From CAWCDJ01 sp963796485 (lineage in GTDB: Bacteria > Acidobacteriota > Terriglobia > Bryobacterales > Bryobacteraceae), in the NCBI GenBank assembly GCA_963796485.1, contig CAWCLV010000012.1, forward strand, positions 62,001 through 126,000: a stretch of DNA of 64,000 bases, written 5' to 3'. Each line of letters opens with the position of its first letter. Position 1 is the stretch's first letter. The notes beneath the pieces are model-generated. The model made no database searches and was not told the origin of the DNA. It saw only the letters and a program-made list of their open reading frames with translations. The translations under genes and the position numbers were made by a program. Of the stretch, positions 1 through 6,955 are shown one piece after another.

Positions 1-1
1 G

Positions 2-145
2 TTCACGGCCCATTGCATCAAGCCGGCGGCGGAACGCGCCCTGTTCGACGGGGCCCTGGCGATGGCGTGGACCACCATCGACATGGCGACCGACGCCGGC
101 ACTTGCAGCCGGCTTCTGGCGCGGGCGAAAAGCGCGGGGAATTAA
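2..145 (+). CDS. C-terminal fragment of an unidentified protein
   Basis: The left edge of the window cuts this gene. The frame is open from base 2 to a TAA at 143-145 and gives 47 residues, beginning FTAHCIKPAAERALFDG and ending LARAKSAGN. The composition is normal for a soluble alpha-helical protein and codon third positions are GC-rich. Its stop codon overlaps the stop of the leftward DUF1080 gene by three bases, a tight convergent end that supports both stops. I do not recognise the family; the fragment is too short to assign a function. Confidence 0.45.
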   Translation, partial: FTAHCIKPAAERALFDGALAMAWTTIDMATDAGTCSRLLARAKSAGN

Positions 146-792
146 GGAAGTTCTTTCACCGCGACATTGCGGAAGCGGTGATACAGGCTGGGCGTGCAGC
201 GGCCGCCGCCGTGGATCTGAAGCGCGACCATGCCGTCCGTAGCCCCGCCCGCCGCGTGGTTTGTGGAATCGGTCCAGTCCGTGACCTGGGCGCCATTCAT
301 CCAGACCTGGATGTGCGGCGCGTCGCCTTCGATCCGCGCGCGCACGGTATTCCACTCGCCCTTTTTCCAGTGCGGCTGCCAATCCGCGGTAACGCCCTTG
401 ACTCCCTCGATGCCCTCGCCGTAGACCCCGCCCATGTTGCCGCCGGCCAGATAGTCGAGCATCACCTGATAGGCATCGCCCTTCTCGTCGGAACGGAGAA
501 ACAGCCCGCTGTCGCAGCCGAAGTCGGGTTTCATCTCGAGAGAAATTTCGTAGTTCCGGTACTTCTTGTCGGTGAGGACGATGCCGCCATTGTCCTTGCG
601 GTCCTGCGTTCCGGTGAGGACGCCCTGCTCGACCTTCCACGCCGTCGTATTGCCGTGATGGTTCACCTGGCTGATGTGCCATCCGGTCAGGCCGGGGCCG
701 GGCGTGATATCGGTGAAGCCCGCCGGGATGCTCTGTGCCGGCACAGCCGCCGGCAGACCGAGAGCGACGATCAGGATTGCGAGTTTTGTCAT
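142..792 (-). CDS. DUF1080 (3-keto-disaccharide hydrolase-like) secreted protein
   Basis: 216 residues. The start at 792 is chosen because the protein then begins with a clean Sec signal peptide (MTKLAILIVALGLPAAVPAQ) and its ATG overlaps the TGA of the upstream Gfo/Idh gene as ATGA, typical of translational coupling. The body is a concanavalin-like beta-sandwich of the DUF1080 type: GLTGWHISQVNHHGNTTAWK near the N-terminus, then a GGIVLTDKKYRNYEISLEMK strand pair and a closing RFRNVAVKEL strand. Family members act on 3-keto-glycosides or are putative periplasmic glycan-binding or glycan-cleaving proteins. It is the last gene of the TPR-Gfo/Idh-DUF1080 operon, so the oxidoreductase and the hydrolase probably act on the same sugar. 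The substrate cannot be read from the sequence. Confidence 0.85.
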   Translation of the reverse strand: MTKLAILIVALGLPAAVPAQSIPAGFTDITPGPGLTGWHISQVNHHGNTTAWKVEQGVLTGTQDRKDNGGIVLTDKKYRNYEISLEMKPDFGCDSGLFLRSDEKGDAYQVMLDYLAGGNMGGVYGEGIEGVKGVTADWQPHWKKGEWNTVRARIEGDAPHIQVWMNGAQVTDWTDSTNHAAGGATDGMVALQIHGGGRCTPSLYHRFRNVAVKELP

Positions 793-1967
793 AACGGAAG
801 AACTTCCAGCCGCTCGGGATCGAACCGCAGCCGCCGCTGCTCCTCGTAAGATTGCACCCCGAGCAGCGGGGGCAGCACGGAAACGGCGGCGATCGCGGCA
901 TCGGCATTCGGCCGCTTGCGGCTCTTGCAGCAATCGAGGAAATTGCGAACGTGGTCGGAGGTGATGTCGCCCGGAATGTCGCGCGTCACGACCTGCGGGT
1001 TCCGCCCGGCCGGAGTGAAGTCGTAGTGGTTGCGGTTGACGAACAGCTTTCCCTTGTCGCCGTAGAAGGTGAGGCCGTATTGGCTATTCGTACCGTAGGC
1101 GTTCGACTGGAAGAGGACAGTGAAGCCGTCGTACTCGAACAGGGCGTTGCATGTGTCGGGCGCCGTCCGGCCGTCGTGCTGGTCGTAGAAGATGCCGCCG
1201 GCGAAAACGGCCGAGTGCGGCGCCCGCTCTCCCATATACATGTGGACCACGTCCATCCAGTGGTGGCCGAAATCCGTCATCTTGCCGCCGTTGAAATCGA
1301 GGAACGCGCGAAAGTTCAGGTACTGGCCGGGGCTCCAGTCGCGATACGAGACCGGCCCGAGAAAACGCAGCCAGTCGAGGTTCGCGGGCTTTTCCGCGGG
1401 TTCCTTCGGCAGCGGGCGCGGCACCCCGCCGTGCCAGACGGCGTCGATGTGGCTGATCTTTCCGATGGCGCCGGACTGCACGAACTTTTCGAGGGGCTCG
1501 ATGTAAATGGGTCCCGAGCGCTGCTGCAGCCCGATTTGCAGAATGCGGCCGGTGGCGCGCGCGGCCTTCACCATTTCGGGAGCCTCTTCGCGCTTGCGGC
1601 ACATCGGCTTTTCGGAGTAGACGTCCTTGCCCGCATTGAGAGCGTCGATCGCGACATTGTGATGCCAGTGGTCCGGCGTGCCGACCAGCACCGCATCCAC
1701 TTCTTTGAGCGCCAGCAGCTCGCGGTGATCGCCGAAGCGGCGCGTCTCCGGCGCCTTCTGCTGCGCCTTATCGAGGCGGTTGCCCCACACGTCGCAGAGC
1801 GCCCGCACCTCCAGGTCGGCATTCTTCTGGAACAGCGTCATCACGTACGTGCCCCGCTCACCGGTGCCTACGACGCCCAGACCGATGCGGTCGTTCGCGC
1901 CGAGAATTCTGGAGTAGGAAAGGGCCGTTACGGCAGCCCCGGAGATCGCCTGGCGTCTACTGATCAT
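789..1967 (-). CDS. Gfo/Idh/MocA family oxidoreductase with Tat-like signal
   Basis: 392 residues. An N-terminal MISRRQAISGAAVTALS segment resembles a twin-arginine leader, followed by the NAD(P)-binding Rossmann motif GVVGTGERG at about residues 31-39 and the family signature EKPMC (about residues 117-121) that carries the catalytic-region lysine. The C-terminal half has the usual GFO/IDH beta-sheet domain (FGHHWMDVVHMYMGER region). Proteins of this family oxidise or reduce sugar hydroxyls, for example at C3. It lies 6 bp after the TPR gene and overlaps the DUF1080 gene by 4 bp, so the three are one leftward operon. A Tat leader on a cofactor-binding enzyme fits export of the folded holoenzyme. 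Substrate unknown. Confidence 0.9.
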   Translation of the reverse strand: MISRRQAISGAAVTALSYSRILGANDRIGLGVVGTGERGTYVMTLFQKNADLEVRALCDVWGNRLDKAQQKAPETRRFGDHRELLALKEVDAVLVGTPDHWHHNVAIDALNAGKDVYSEKPMCRKREEAPEMVKAARATGRILQIGLQQRSGPIYIEPLEKFVQSGAIGKISHIDAVWHGGVPRPLPKEPAEKPANLDWLRFLGPVSYRDWSPGQYLNFRAFLDFNGGKMTDFGHHWMDVVHMYMGERAPHSAVFAGGIFYDQHDGRTAPDTCNALFEYDGFTVLFQSNAYGTNSQYGLTFYGDKGKLFVNRNHYDFTPAGRNPQVVTRDIPGDITSDHVRNFLDCCKSRKRPNADAAIAAVSVLPPLLGVQSYEEQRRLRFDPERLEVLPL

Positions 1968-1973
1968 GGCATC

Positions 1974-2435
1974 CTACATATCACTTTTCACCGGTGGAGA
2001 CAAACGGGCCTCGGCGAGGAGCGCGCGCAGTTGAGACTCTTCGGGAGCCAGCGCGACCGCCTCGGTGAGATCGGCGACGGCGGCCGCGGGGTCTCCCAGC
2101 GCCAGGTAAAGACGCCCGCGCAGTTCCCGCGCCTGCCAGAATCGCGGGCTGAGCCGGATGACGCGGGTCAGCAACCGCAGGGCCTGGGTGGTGCGCCCCG
2201 ATGTGATGAGCTGGATCGCCTCTTCCATCATGGCCGCCGGGTCCGCCAGCGCCGGCACCTCGCGCCGGCCCACAAAGTGAAGATAGATTCCGGCGATCAG
2301 GCAAAGGCAGGCCAGGGCGGCGGATCCTTCAAACCCCCAGGTCCCCAGCACCAGGCGGCCGGCAACCGGCAGGCTGGCGAACAGCGCCGCCATGGCCAGC
2401 GCGGCTCTGCTCCATTGGCGTGCGCGTGCCCTCAT
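1974..2435 (-). CDS. Membrane-anchored TPR protein
   Basis: 153 residues from the ATG at 2435. An upstream ATG at 2549 would add 38 Arg/Ser/Pro-rich residues that look untranslated. Two hydrophobic segments (about residues 10-28 and 33-52) are followed by two to three TPR-like helical pairs (AIQLITSGRTTQALRLLTRV; LRGRLYLALGDPAAAVADL). TPRs mediate protein-protein contacts; here they would face one side of the inner membrane. It is the first gene of the operon with Gfo/Idh (6-bp gap) and DUF1080, but its role with them is not evident. Confidence 0.7.
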   Translation of the reverse strand: MRARARQWSRAALAMAALFASLPVAGRLVLGTWGFEGSAALACLCLIAGIYLHFVGRREVPALADPAAMMEEAIQLITSGRTTQALRLLTRVIRLSPRFWQARELRGRLYLALGDPAAAVADLTEAVALAPEESQLRALLAEARLSPPVKSDM

Positions 2436-2585
2436 CAATTCCACGATAAACTCTTTCCGGGGGCGGGCGGGTTCGGGACGGCTCCGGGACTGCCGGGACT
2501 GCCGCTCCGGGACTGTCGCTTGCGAGTTTCGGCGGGACTGCGATACCATTCCCTACCAGGCCTACACGCCCGTTTCGGAGCGCCA

Positions 2586-3065
2586 ATGATTGTGGAGGAT
2601 GGCTTTCGAACTTACGAGTTCCACCGGCCCCATGAGCGTGGGGCCGCAGCCTCTGCCCTTTCGTTTTCGAGCAGCGAAGGTGCGTTTCACTGGTTGGCGG
2701 GAATTCAATCCCGGCAGTCGGATTTCATCCTTCGGCTCCGGCGGCTTCTGGACAACTCCATGAGCCGCGTCTCGTACGGGTTGAGCGACCAGGAACTCCT
2801 TCTGGAAGCTGCATCCCTGCTGCAACGGGGGCGGCTGCTCGTGCTCAGCTGCGAAAAATTCATCCCCCAGGGAGCCGCGCCTTCCGCCCCGCCGAAACCC
2901 GTGTCTGCCGTCGCCTTTCCGCGGCCCCCGCGCAGCTCCTCATCGTCCGCGCCGGCGCCGGTGCAGAGAATCGAGGAGCCGACATTTACAAACGTCGATG
3001 CCGCCGCGCAGGCGGCCGTGCTCCTGGAGGCCGCGAGATCCGGTGCGCCTTTTTGCCTGGAATGA
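2586..3065 (+). CDS. Uncharacterised protein next to a type VI adaptor gene
   Basis: 159 residues from ATG 2586. An alpha-helical N-terminal half (FHWLAGIQSRQSDFILRLRR; LLLEAASLLQRGRLLVLSCE) is followed by a Pro/Ser-rich linker (about residues 95-130) and a short C-terminal segment ending AARSGAPFCLE. It lies 42 bp upstream of a DUF4123 gene, the adaptor that loads effectors onto type VI secretion spikes, which suggests a cargo or accessory role. I recall related C-termini continuing with a second cysteine (PFCxxC); here that codon is TGA and three more codons follow before a TAA, so the protein may be truncated by four residues. No catalytic motif is visible. The family is not recognised with certainty. 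Confidence 0.6.
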   Translation: MIVEDGFRTYEFHRPHERGAAASALSFSSSEGAFHWLAGIQSRQSDFILRLRRLLDNSMSRVSYGLSDQELLLEAASLLQRGRLLVLSCEKFIPQGAAPSAPPKPVSAVAFPRPPRSSSSSAPAPVQRIEEPTFTNVDAAAQAAVLLEAARSGAPFCLE

Positions 3066-3107
3066 AGCAGAGCTTAAGGGCGGCGGTCGCTGCCCCGGTG
3101 ATTCGGC

Positions 3108-3659
3108 ATGAACCAAACTCACGTAACGGAAATCGAACGCCGGTTCTGGCCCGAAGGGCTGCGCCGCGATATCTGGATGATCGTGGATGGCGCGCGGGAC
3201 CGGCGCATTTTTCCGATGCTATTGGAGTGCCATCTCGAGTATTCGTGCCTCTATAGCGGTCCCCTGCACCCCGCGATGGAAATGGCGGCGCCATATCTCG
3301 TCCAGCTTGACTACGATTACCGCGACACTCACCGCTTTATTCGAGAGGCCTGGGGGAACAGTTGGGGGATTTTTCTCAGGGCGGACGTCGGCATGAACAC
3401 CCTGAAGCGGCACTTGCGGGGGTTTCTGGTGGTAGGCAGGCCGGACGGCAAGCGATTGGTGTTCCGCTATTACGACCCTCGGGTTCTGCGGGTCTATCTT
3501 CCGACCTGCACCTCCCAGGAACTGGCCACCGTGTTCGGCCCGATCGATTGTTTCTGGATGGAAGACGAAGACCCCGACACGCTCCTGGAATTCCGGATCG
3601 AGGAGAAGCGGCTGCTTCGAAAACCGCGGTTGCTGACGGCAGCAGCCGCCGGATCTTAG
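3108..3659 (+). CDS. DUF4123 domain protein (type VI effector adaptor)
   Basis: 183 residues. The sequence shows the DUF4123 pattern: WMIVDGARDRRIFPMLL near the N-terminus, the central PYLVQLDY strand, the WGIFLRADVGMNTLKRHLR core and the FRYYDPRVLRVYLPTC motif, then VFGPIDCFWMEDED. DUF4123 proteins (Tap/TEC adaptors) bind VgrG or PAAR tips and their cognate toxin in the cytoplasm. No vgrG, hcp, PAAR or toxin gene is recognisable in the window, so this is an isolated remnant of a cargo module. The gene itself is intact, but the frame immediately after it is decayed. Confidence 0.88.
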   Translation: MNQTHVTEIERRFWPEGLRRDIWMIVDGARDRRIFPMLLECHLEYSCLYSGPLHPAMEMAAPYLVQLDYDYRDTHRFIREAWGNSWGIFLRADVGMNTLKRHLRGFLVVGRPDGKRLVFRYYDPRVLRVYLPTCTSQELATVFGPIDCFWMEDEDPDTLLEFRIEEKRLLRKPRLLTAAAAGS

Positions 3660-3838
3660 AGGCGGCGCTGAAAGAGCGCTTCGAGCGCCAAACAGCTTGT
3701 CGCCTGGCGGAGAAGTACGGCAGAATTTGCGACAGCGACATGCGCGCCCTGGTGCGCCGGGGCGTGGAGAAAGCCGAGCGGTAGGGCATCGCCACCGACC
3801 GCGGCATTACCGCCATGCTCGAGTGGATGATCGAGTAG
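3653..3838 (+). pseudogene. Decayed type VI cargo-associated helical gene
   Basis: Directly after the DUF4123 stop, another frame encodes ILEAALKERFERQTACRL, then MRALVRRGVEKAER, TAG (3782-3784), GIATDRGITAMLEWMIE, TAG (3836-3838). Ignoring the stops, this matches the helical module I know from the end of DUF4123 loci (a pattern like RxGIxxAxxYGIxxExD), with the first TAG falling on the usual tyrosine of YGI. There is no good start codon in this frame. The simplest reading is a pseudogene with nonsense mutations. Other genes here end in TAG, so genome-wide amber recoding is unlikely. Confidence 0.6.
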
Positions 3839-4200
3839 CTTTGCGCGGCGCGGGCCGCGCCGGCATTTGCCGGTACCACAACGGCGGGTGGAGCGATGCC
3901 GGCCGTCCCATGCCCTTGCGCGTGGTGTATTGCTGGCGCGAATCCACAAAAGCGATGGTGGGCGCGGCGGGTCCTTCGCAGACGGCGTTCACCGCTACGG
4001 TAAACGCGGCTGCGACCGTCTTGGCTATCTGCGCGCCGGGGTTGGGCATGACCTTGCGCAGGGTCAAATTCGACGCCGATGAGAACCCGGCGAGCGGCTA
4101 CTGACAAAAGATACTAGTAGATTGTTCCTTTTCGATAGTACAAGTAGTAAACCGTTGACAGCTTGTAACCCCATTCTGGTGTGGTAGTTTTGATCTAGCT
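3839..4200. other. Intergenic stretch with no convincing gene
   Basis: Open frames exist on both strands (for example rightward to 4104 and leftward from 4067), but neither has a recognisable domain or a credible ribosome binding site. The stretch follows the decayed type VI gene and may be more of the same remnant. The last 90 bases are noticeably AT-rich and include TTGACA at 4155-4160, a possible -35 for the small membrane gene that follows, though I cannot find a well-spaced -10. Confidence 0.4.
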
Positions 4201-4440
4201 ATGTGGTTCGCACTTGTGGCATTGGCGGCTTACTTATTTCTGGATCCGAACGCCGGGTCCATGGTCAACGTGGCTTTCAACCGGGCAGTGAACTTAGTCG
4301 ATGCGCAGTTCCAGGTGTTTTTTACCGCCGTGGCTCTGACGCTCCTCGCCTCGGCGATCTCCTGGTTTATGGCCCATTTGCCCAAACGACGGGCGCGCTC
4401 TGAGTTTCGCGTCGTCCGGCGCTACCGGGTACAGGAGTAA
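4201..4440 (+). CDS. Small membrane protein, two predicted TM helices
   Basis: 79 residues: a hydrophobic helix at about residues 2-15, an amphipathic middle (NVAFNRAVNLVDAQFQV) and a second hydrophobic helix (FFTAVALTLLASAISWFM) followed by a basic cytoplasmic tail (KRRARSEFRVVRRYRVQE). Positive-inside considerations put the C-terminus in the cytoplasm. It stands alone between the type VI remnant and the DUF3788 gene. Family unknown. The AT-rich upstream region suggests a promoter. It ends 9 bp before the stop of the convergent DUF3788 gene. Confidence 0.55.
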   Translation: MWFALVALAAYLFLDPNAGSMVNVAFNRAVNLVDAQFQVFFTAVALTLLASAISWFMAHLPKRRARSEFRVVRRYRVQE

Positions 4441-4449
4441 GCCGCCCGC

Positions 4450-4869
4450 TCAGTTTCGAATTTTCAGCTCCGCCAGCCGCTTTACAACGGCCACGTCGGC
4501 TTCGCGTTTCACCTCCCACCGCACAGCCGTCCCCTCCGGATACTTCGGCGCCTCTTCGATCACTTGCAGAACACGCTTCGGAAAGCGGCTTTCGCGTGCC
4601 GCCTCGATGGCCTTTCCACCCAGGGCGAAAGACGCCGTAAAGCACCCCTGCGCGGGCGACAGGTAAACGATCGCGCGGGATCCGCGCTTCAGCCGCAGAG
4701 TCCATCCGGCTTTGCGCGAGTAGGAATGCCACTCGCTGGTGGTTACGCCGAGTTCGCCCGCTAAGCCGGCGAGCAACTGGTCCCAGAGCACCATGGCAGG
4801 GCCCAATGCGGATTCCAGGTCCCCGCCGGCAGGCGGTTCAGGCGTGCCGGTAAAGGCGTTGGGTTGCAT
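4450..4869 (-). CDS. DUF3788 family protein
   Basis: 139 residues with the family layout: an N-terminal helix with WDQLLAGLAGELG, then EWHSYSRKAGWTLRLKRGSR, the strand AIVYLSP, GCFTASFALGGKA and a C-terminal helix. These are small cytoplasmic proteins of the YdhG/DUF1801-like structural type with no known reaction. The start lies 7 bp after the stop of the radical SAM gene, so the two are probably co-transcribed. That link does not by itself imply a role in sulfatase maturation. Confidence 0.8.
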   Translation of the reverse strand: MQPNAFTGTPEPPAGGDLESALGPAMVLWDQLLAGLAGELGVTTSEWHSYSRKAGWTLRLKRGSRAIVYLSPAQGCFTASFALGGKAIEAARESRFPKRVLQVIEEAPKYPEGTAVRWEVKREADVAVVKRLAELKIRN

Positions 4870-4876
4870 GAGAACT

Positions 4877-6031
4877 TCATCGCGCCAGCAACTTCCGCAC
4901 TTCTTCCTTGAGCGGCCCGGTGGCGCGCGCGAAGATCATCTTGTAAGCTTCGCAGAAATAGTCCAGGTCCTCGAACCGGCGGTTCGGCCCATGACGAAAC
5001 TTCGGACAGCCGCCGTGACAAATCGACTGATATTCGCAAACCTGACACGTGGGGTGAGCCAGCGTCTTTTTCGATGCGAAACTGTACCGCTTGGTGCGGC
5101 GGGCGATCTCCGGCCAGGAATCCAGGTTGACGTTCCCCAGCTTCCAGGCGCCTTCCACAAAGAAATCGCAGGGGTAGACGTCGCCGTTATACTCCACCAC
5201 GGCATAGCTGTCGCAGGTCTCGTGCATCGTGCAGTTCCCCGGTTTCTGCCCGGCCATCGCCTCGGCGATATTATCGAAAAACCGGATCCGCACTTTGCGG
5301 CGCTCGGACCACCAGATGTCGAACAATTCGCAGAGGAAACGCCCGTATTGCGCCGGCGTGATGGTGAACGGAAGCCGGTTGCCCATACCGTCGAACTCGG
5401 CCAGAGGAATAAACTGAATGTTATCGATGCCCAGCCCACGGTAAAAGCGGTATAACTCCTTCGGCTTCTCTACATTCGCCTGGCTGAGCACGCAGAGGAT
5501 ATTGAACTCCACGCGGTTCTTCTTCAGCAGCTCCACGCTCTCGATGACCCGTTTCCAGGTTCCGCGCCGCTCCTTGTTGAACCGGTAAAGATCGTTGATT
5601 TCCTGCGGGCCGTCGAGCGAAACGCCGAGCAGCCAGTTGTAGGAGCGGAAGAGGTCGCACCACCCCTGGTCCAACAGCACGGCGTTGGTCTGGAGCGAAT
5701 TGCTGACGGATTGCCCGTTGCGCCCGTACTGCTGTTGCAGCTTTACCAGGCTTTCGAAGAACGGGAGACCCGCCAGGGTCGGTTCGCCGCCTTGAAACGC
5801 GAAGACGCTGGCCGGATAGGAATAGAAAAGGTAGGTATCGACCAGGCGCTCCAGGGTTTCGGCCGTCATGCGGCGCGCGGGCAAGGCCTTATAGGGGTCT
5901 GCGTCGCGGTCGAGGTAGAAGCAATACTCGCAGTCCAGGTTGCAGACCGCGGAGGCCGGCTTGATCAGCAGCGAGGTGATCCGCGGTGCGGCCGCGCTGC
6001 CGGTCTCGCCGAACATGGGAAATGCACTCAC
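4877..6031 (-). CDS. Anaerobic sulfatase maturase-type radical SAM/SPASM enzyme
   Basis: 384 residues. The radical SAM cluster motif is CNLDCEYC (C30, C34, C37), followed by FQGGEPTLAG and VSLDGP strands typical of anSME enzymes. The C-terminal SPASM domain has the cysteine series CTMHETC, YPCDFF, CQVCEYQSICHGGCPK and a last C in YFCEAYK, enough for two auxiliary Fe4S4 clusters. The family converts an active-site Cys or Ser of sulfatases to formylglycine in the cytoplasm. No sulfatase lies in the window, so the substrate is elsewhere or is another peptide. Transcribed leftward with DUF3788; the divergent ABC exporter gene starts 160 bp away across a long inverted repeat. Confidence 0.9.
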   Translation of the reverse strand: MSAFPMFGETGSAAAPRITSLLIKPASAVCNLDCEYCFYLDRDADPYKALPARRMTAETLERLVDTYLFYSYPASVFAFQGGEPTLAGLPFFESLVKLQQQYGRNGQSVSNSLQTNAVLLDQGWCDLFRSYNWLLGVSLDGPQEINDLYRFNKERRGTWKRVIESVELLKKNRVEFNILCVLSQANVEKPKELYRFYRGLGIDNIQFIPLAEFDGMGNRLPFTITPAQYGRFLCELFDIWWSERRKVRIRFFDNIAEAMAGQKPGNCTMHETCDSYAVVEYNGDVYPCDFFVEGAWKLGNVNLDSWPEIARRTKRYSFASKKTLAHPTCQVCEYQSICHGGCPKFRHGPNRRFEDLDYFCEAYKMIFARATGPLKEEVRKLLAR

Positions 6032-6054
6032 GCCGCTAGTGTATCGCGAACCAA

Positions 6055-6132
6055 GTGGGGTAGGCCTCCTGGCCTGCCCACGCGCCGAAGGCGCGCTCCG
6101 CCCGTTTGGGCAGGCCGGGAGGCTTACCCCAC
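6055..6132. repeat. 78-bp inverted repeat with nested hairpin
   Basis: The arms 6055-6080 and 6107-6132 pair at 24 of 26 positions. The 26-base centre contains a second hairpin (CGCGCC GAA GGCGCG, 6081-6095). The element lies between two divergent genes, has no T-run, and looks like a REP/cruciform-forming interspersed element rather than a terminator. Confidence 0.8.
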
Positions 6133-6190
6133 CGCGAAAATGCGCGGCGCGTTACCATGTGACGCGAAGGCTCGCTTCGTGCCGGACTCC

Positions 6191-6955
6191 ATGGTTTCGT
6201 TCGAACACGTCCTTTTTTCTTACGGTGGCACGCCGGTGCTGCACGATATCTCCTTCCGGCTCGGAAAGGGTGAAGTCGTCGGAATGCTCGGCCCGAACGG
6301 GGCCGGGAAAAGCACCAGTATCAAGCTGATCGCCGGAATTCTCACGGCGGGTTCGGGCTCCATCCAGGTTGCCGGCCTGTCCCTTCCGCAGCAGGCAGTT
6401 GACGTGAAGCAGCAGATCGGCTACGTGCCGGAAAATGCGGTGCTGTTCGAAAGCCTCACCGGGCAGGAGTTCCTGGAACTCTGCGGCCGCCTGCACGGCG
6501 TGGACGAGGATACCCTCCAACACCGGATCCGCAGCATTCTGGTGACGTTCGACCTCGATTCGGACCGCGTCGCGCGCCTGGATACCTATTCCAAGGGCAT
6601 GCGCCAGAAAATCCTGATCGCGGCCGCCCTGCTGCACGACCCCGGCCTGATCCTGCTCGACGAGCCGCTCTCCGGGTTGGACGTCAATGCGGCCATCCTG
6701 ATCAAGGACCTGATCGCGGCGCTGGCTTCGGCCGGAAAGACCATCCTGTACAGTTCGCACGTGCTGGACGTGGTGGAGAAGGTCTGCGACCGCGTCCTGA
6801 TCATCCACGAGGGCAAGCTGATCGCCGACAGCACTGCCAGGGAACTCAAAACGTCCACCGGGGAATCCACGCTGGAAGACGTGTTCCGCAACCTGACGCA
6901 CTCGGCGAGTGCCGACCCCGGGGTCGCCCGCATCATTGCGGCGCTCGGGTCATGA
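6191..6955 (+). CDS. ABC exporter ATP-binding protein
   Basis: 254 residues from ATG 6191. Walker A is GPNGAGKST, the Q-loop region is IGYVPE, the signature is the variant YSKGMRQK, Walker B is LILLDEPLSGLD and the switch histidine is in YSSHVLD. This is the layout of ABC-2-type exporter or drug/lipid efflux ATPases (CcmA-like). The stop overlaps the start of the permease gene as ATGA, so the two form a unit. The ORF can be extended upstream, but the added sequence reads through the inverted repeat and is not protein-like. Confidence 0.92.
   Translation: MVSFEHVLFSYGGTPVLHDISFRLGKGEVVGMLGPNGAGKSTSIKLIAGILTAGSGSIQVAGLSLPQQAVDVKQQIGYVPENAVLFESLTGQEFLELCGRLHGVDEDTLQHRIRSILVTFDLDSDRVARLDTYSKGMRQKILIAAALLHDPGLILLDEPLSGLDVNAAILIKDLIAALASAGKTILYSSHVLDVVEKVCDRVLIIHEGKLIADSTARELKTSTGESTLEDVFRNLTHSASADPGVARIIAALGS

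Noticed and set aside
852..2585. A rightward open frame that continues into the real gene at 2586
   Set aside because: It is antisense to the Gfo/Idh and TPR genes, has no domain, and arises from GC-rich third positions; only the part from ATG 2586 is protein-like.
3063..3065. Selenocysteine at the TGA following PFCLE
   Set aside because: No convincing hairpin directly after the codon, only three further codons, and the neighbouring frame is visibly decayed.
3653..3838. Genome-wide amber recoding
   Set aside because: Several intact genes here (for example DUF4123 and the TPR gene at 1974) use TAG as their normal stop.
3697..4104. Rightward and leftward frames after the type VI remnant as genes
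   Set aside because: No domain, no start signals, and overlapping alternatives on both strands look equally good; reported only as an unassigned stretch.
4155..4160. TTGACA as a full promoter for the small membrane gene
   Set aside because: No -10 hexamer at 16-18 bp; the nearest candidate (TAGTTT) is 24 bp away.
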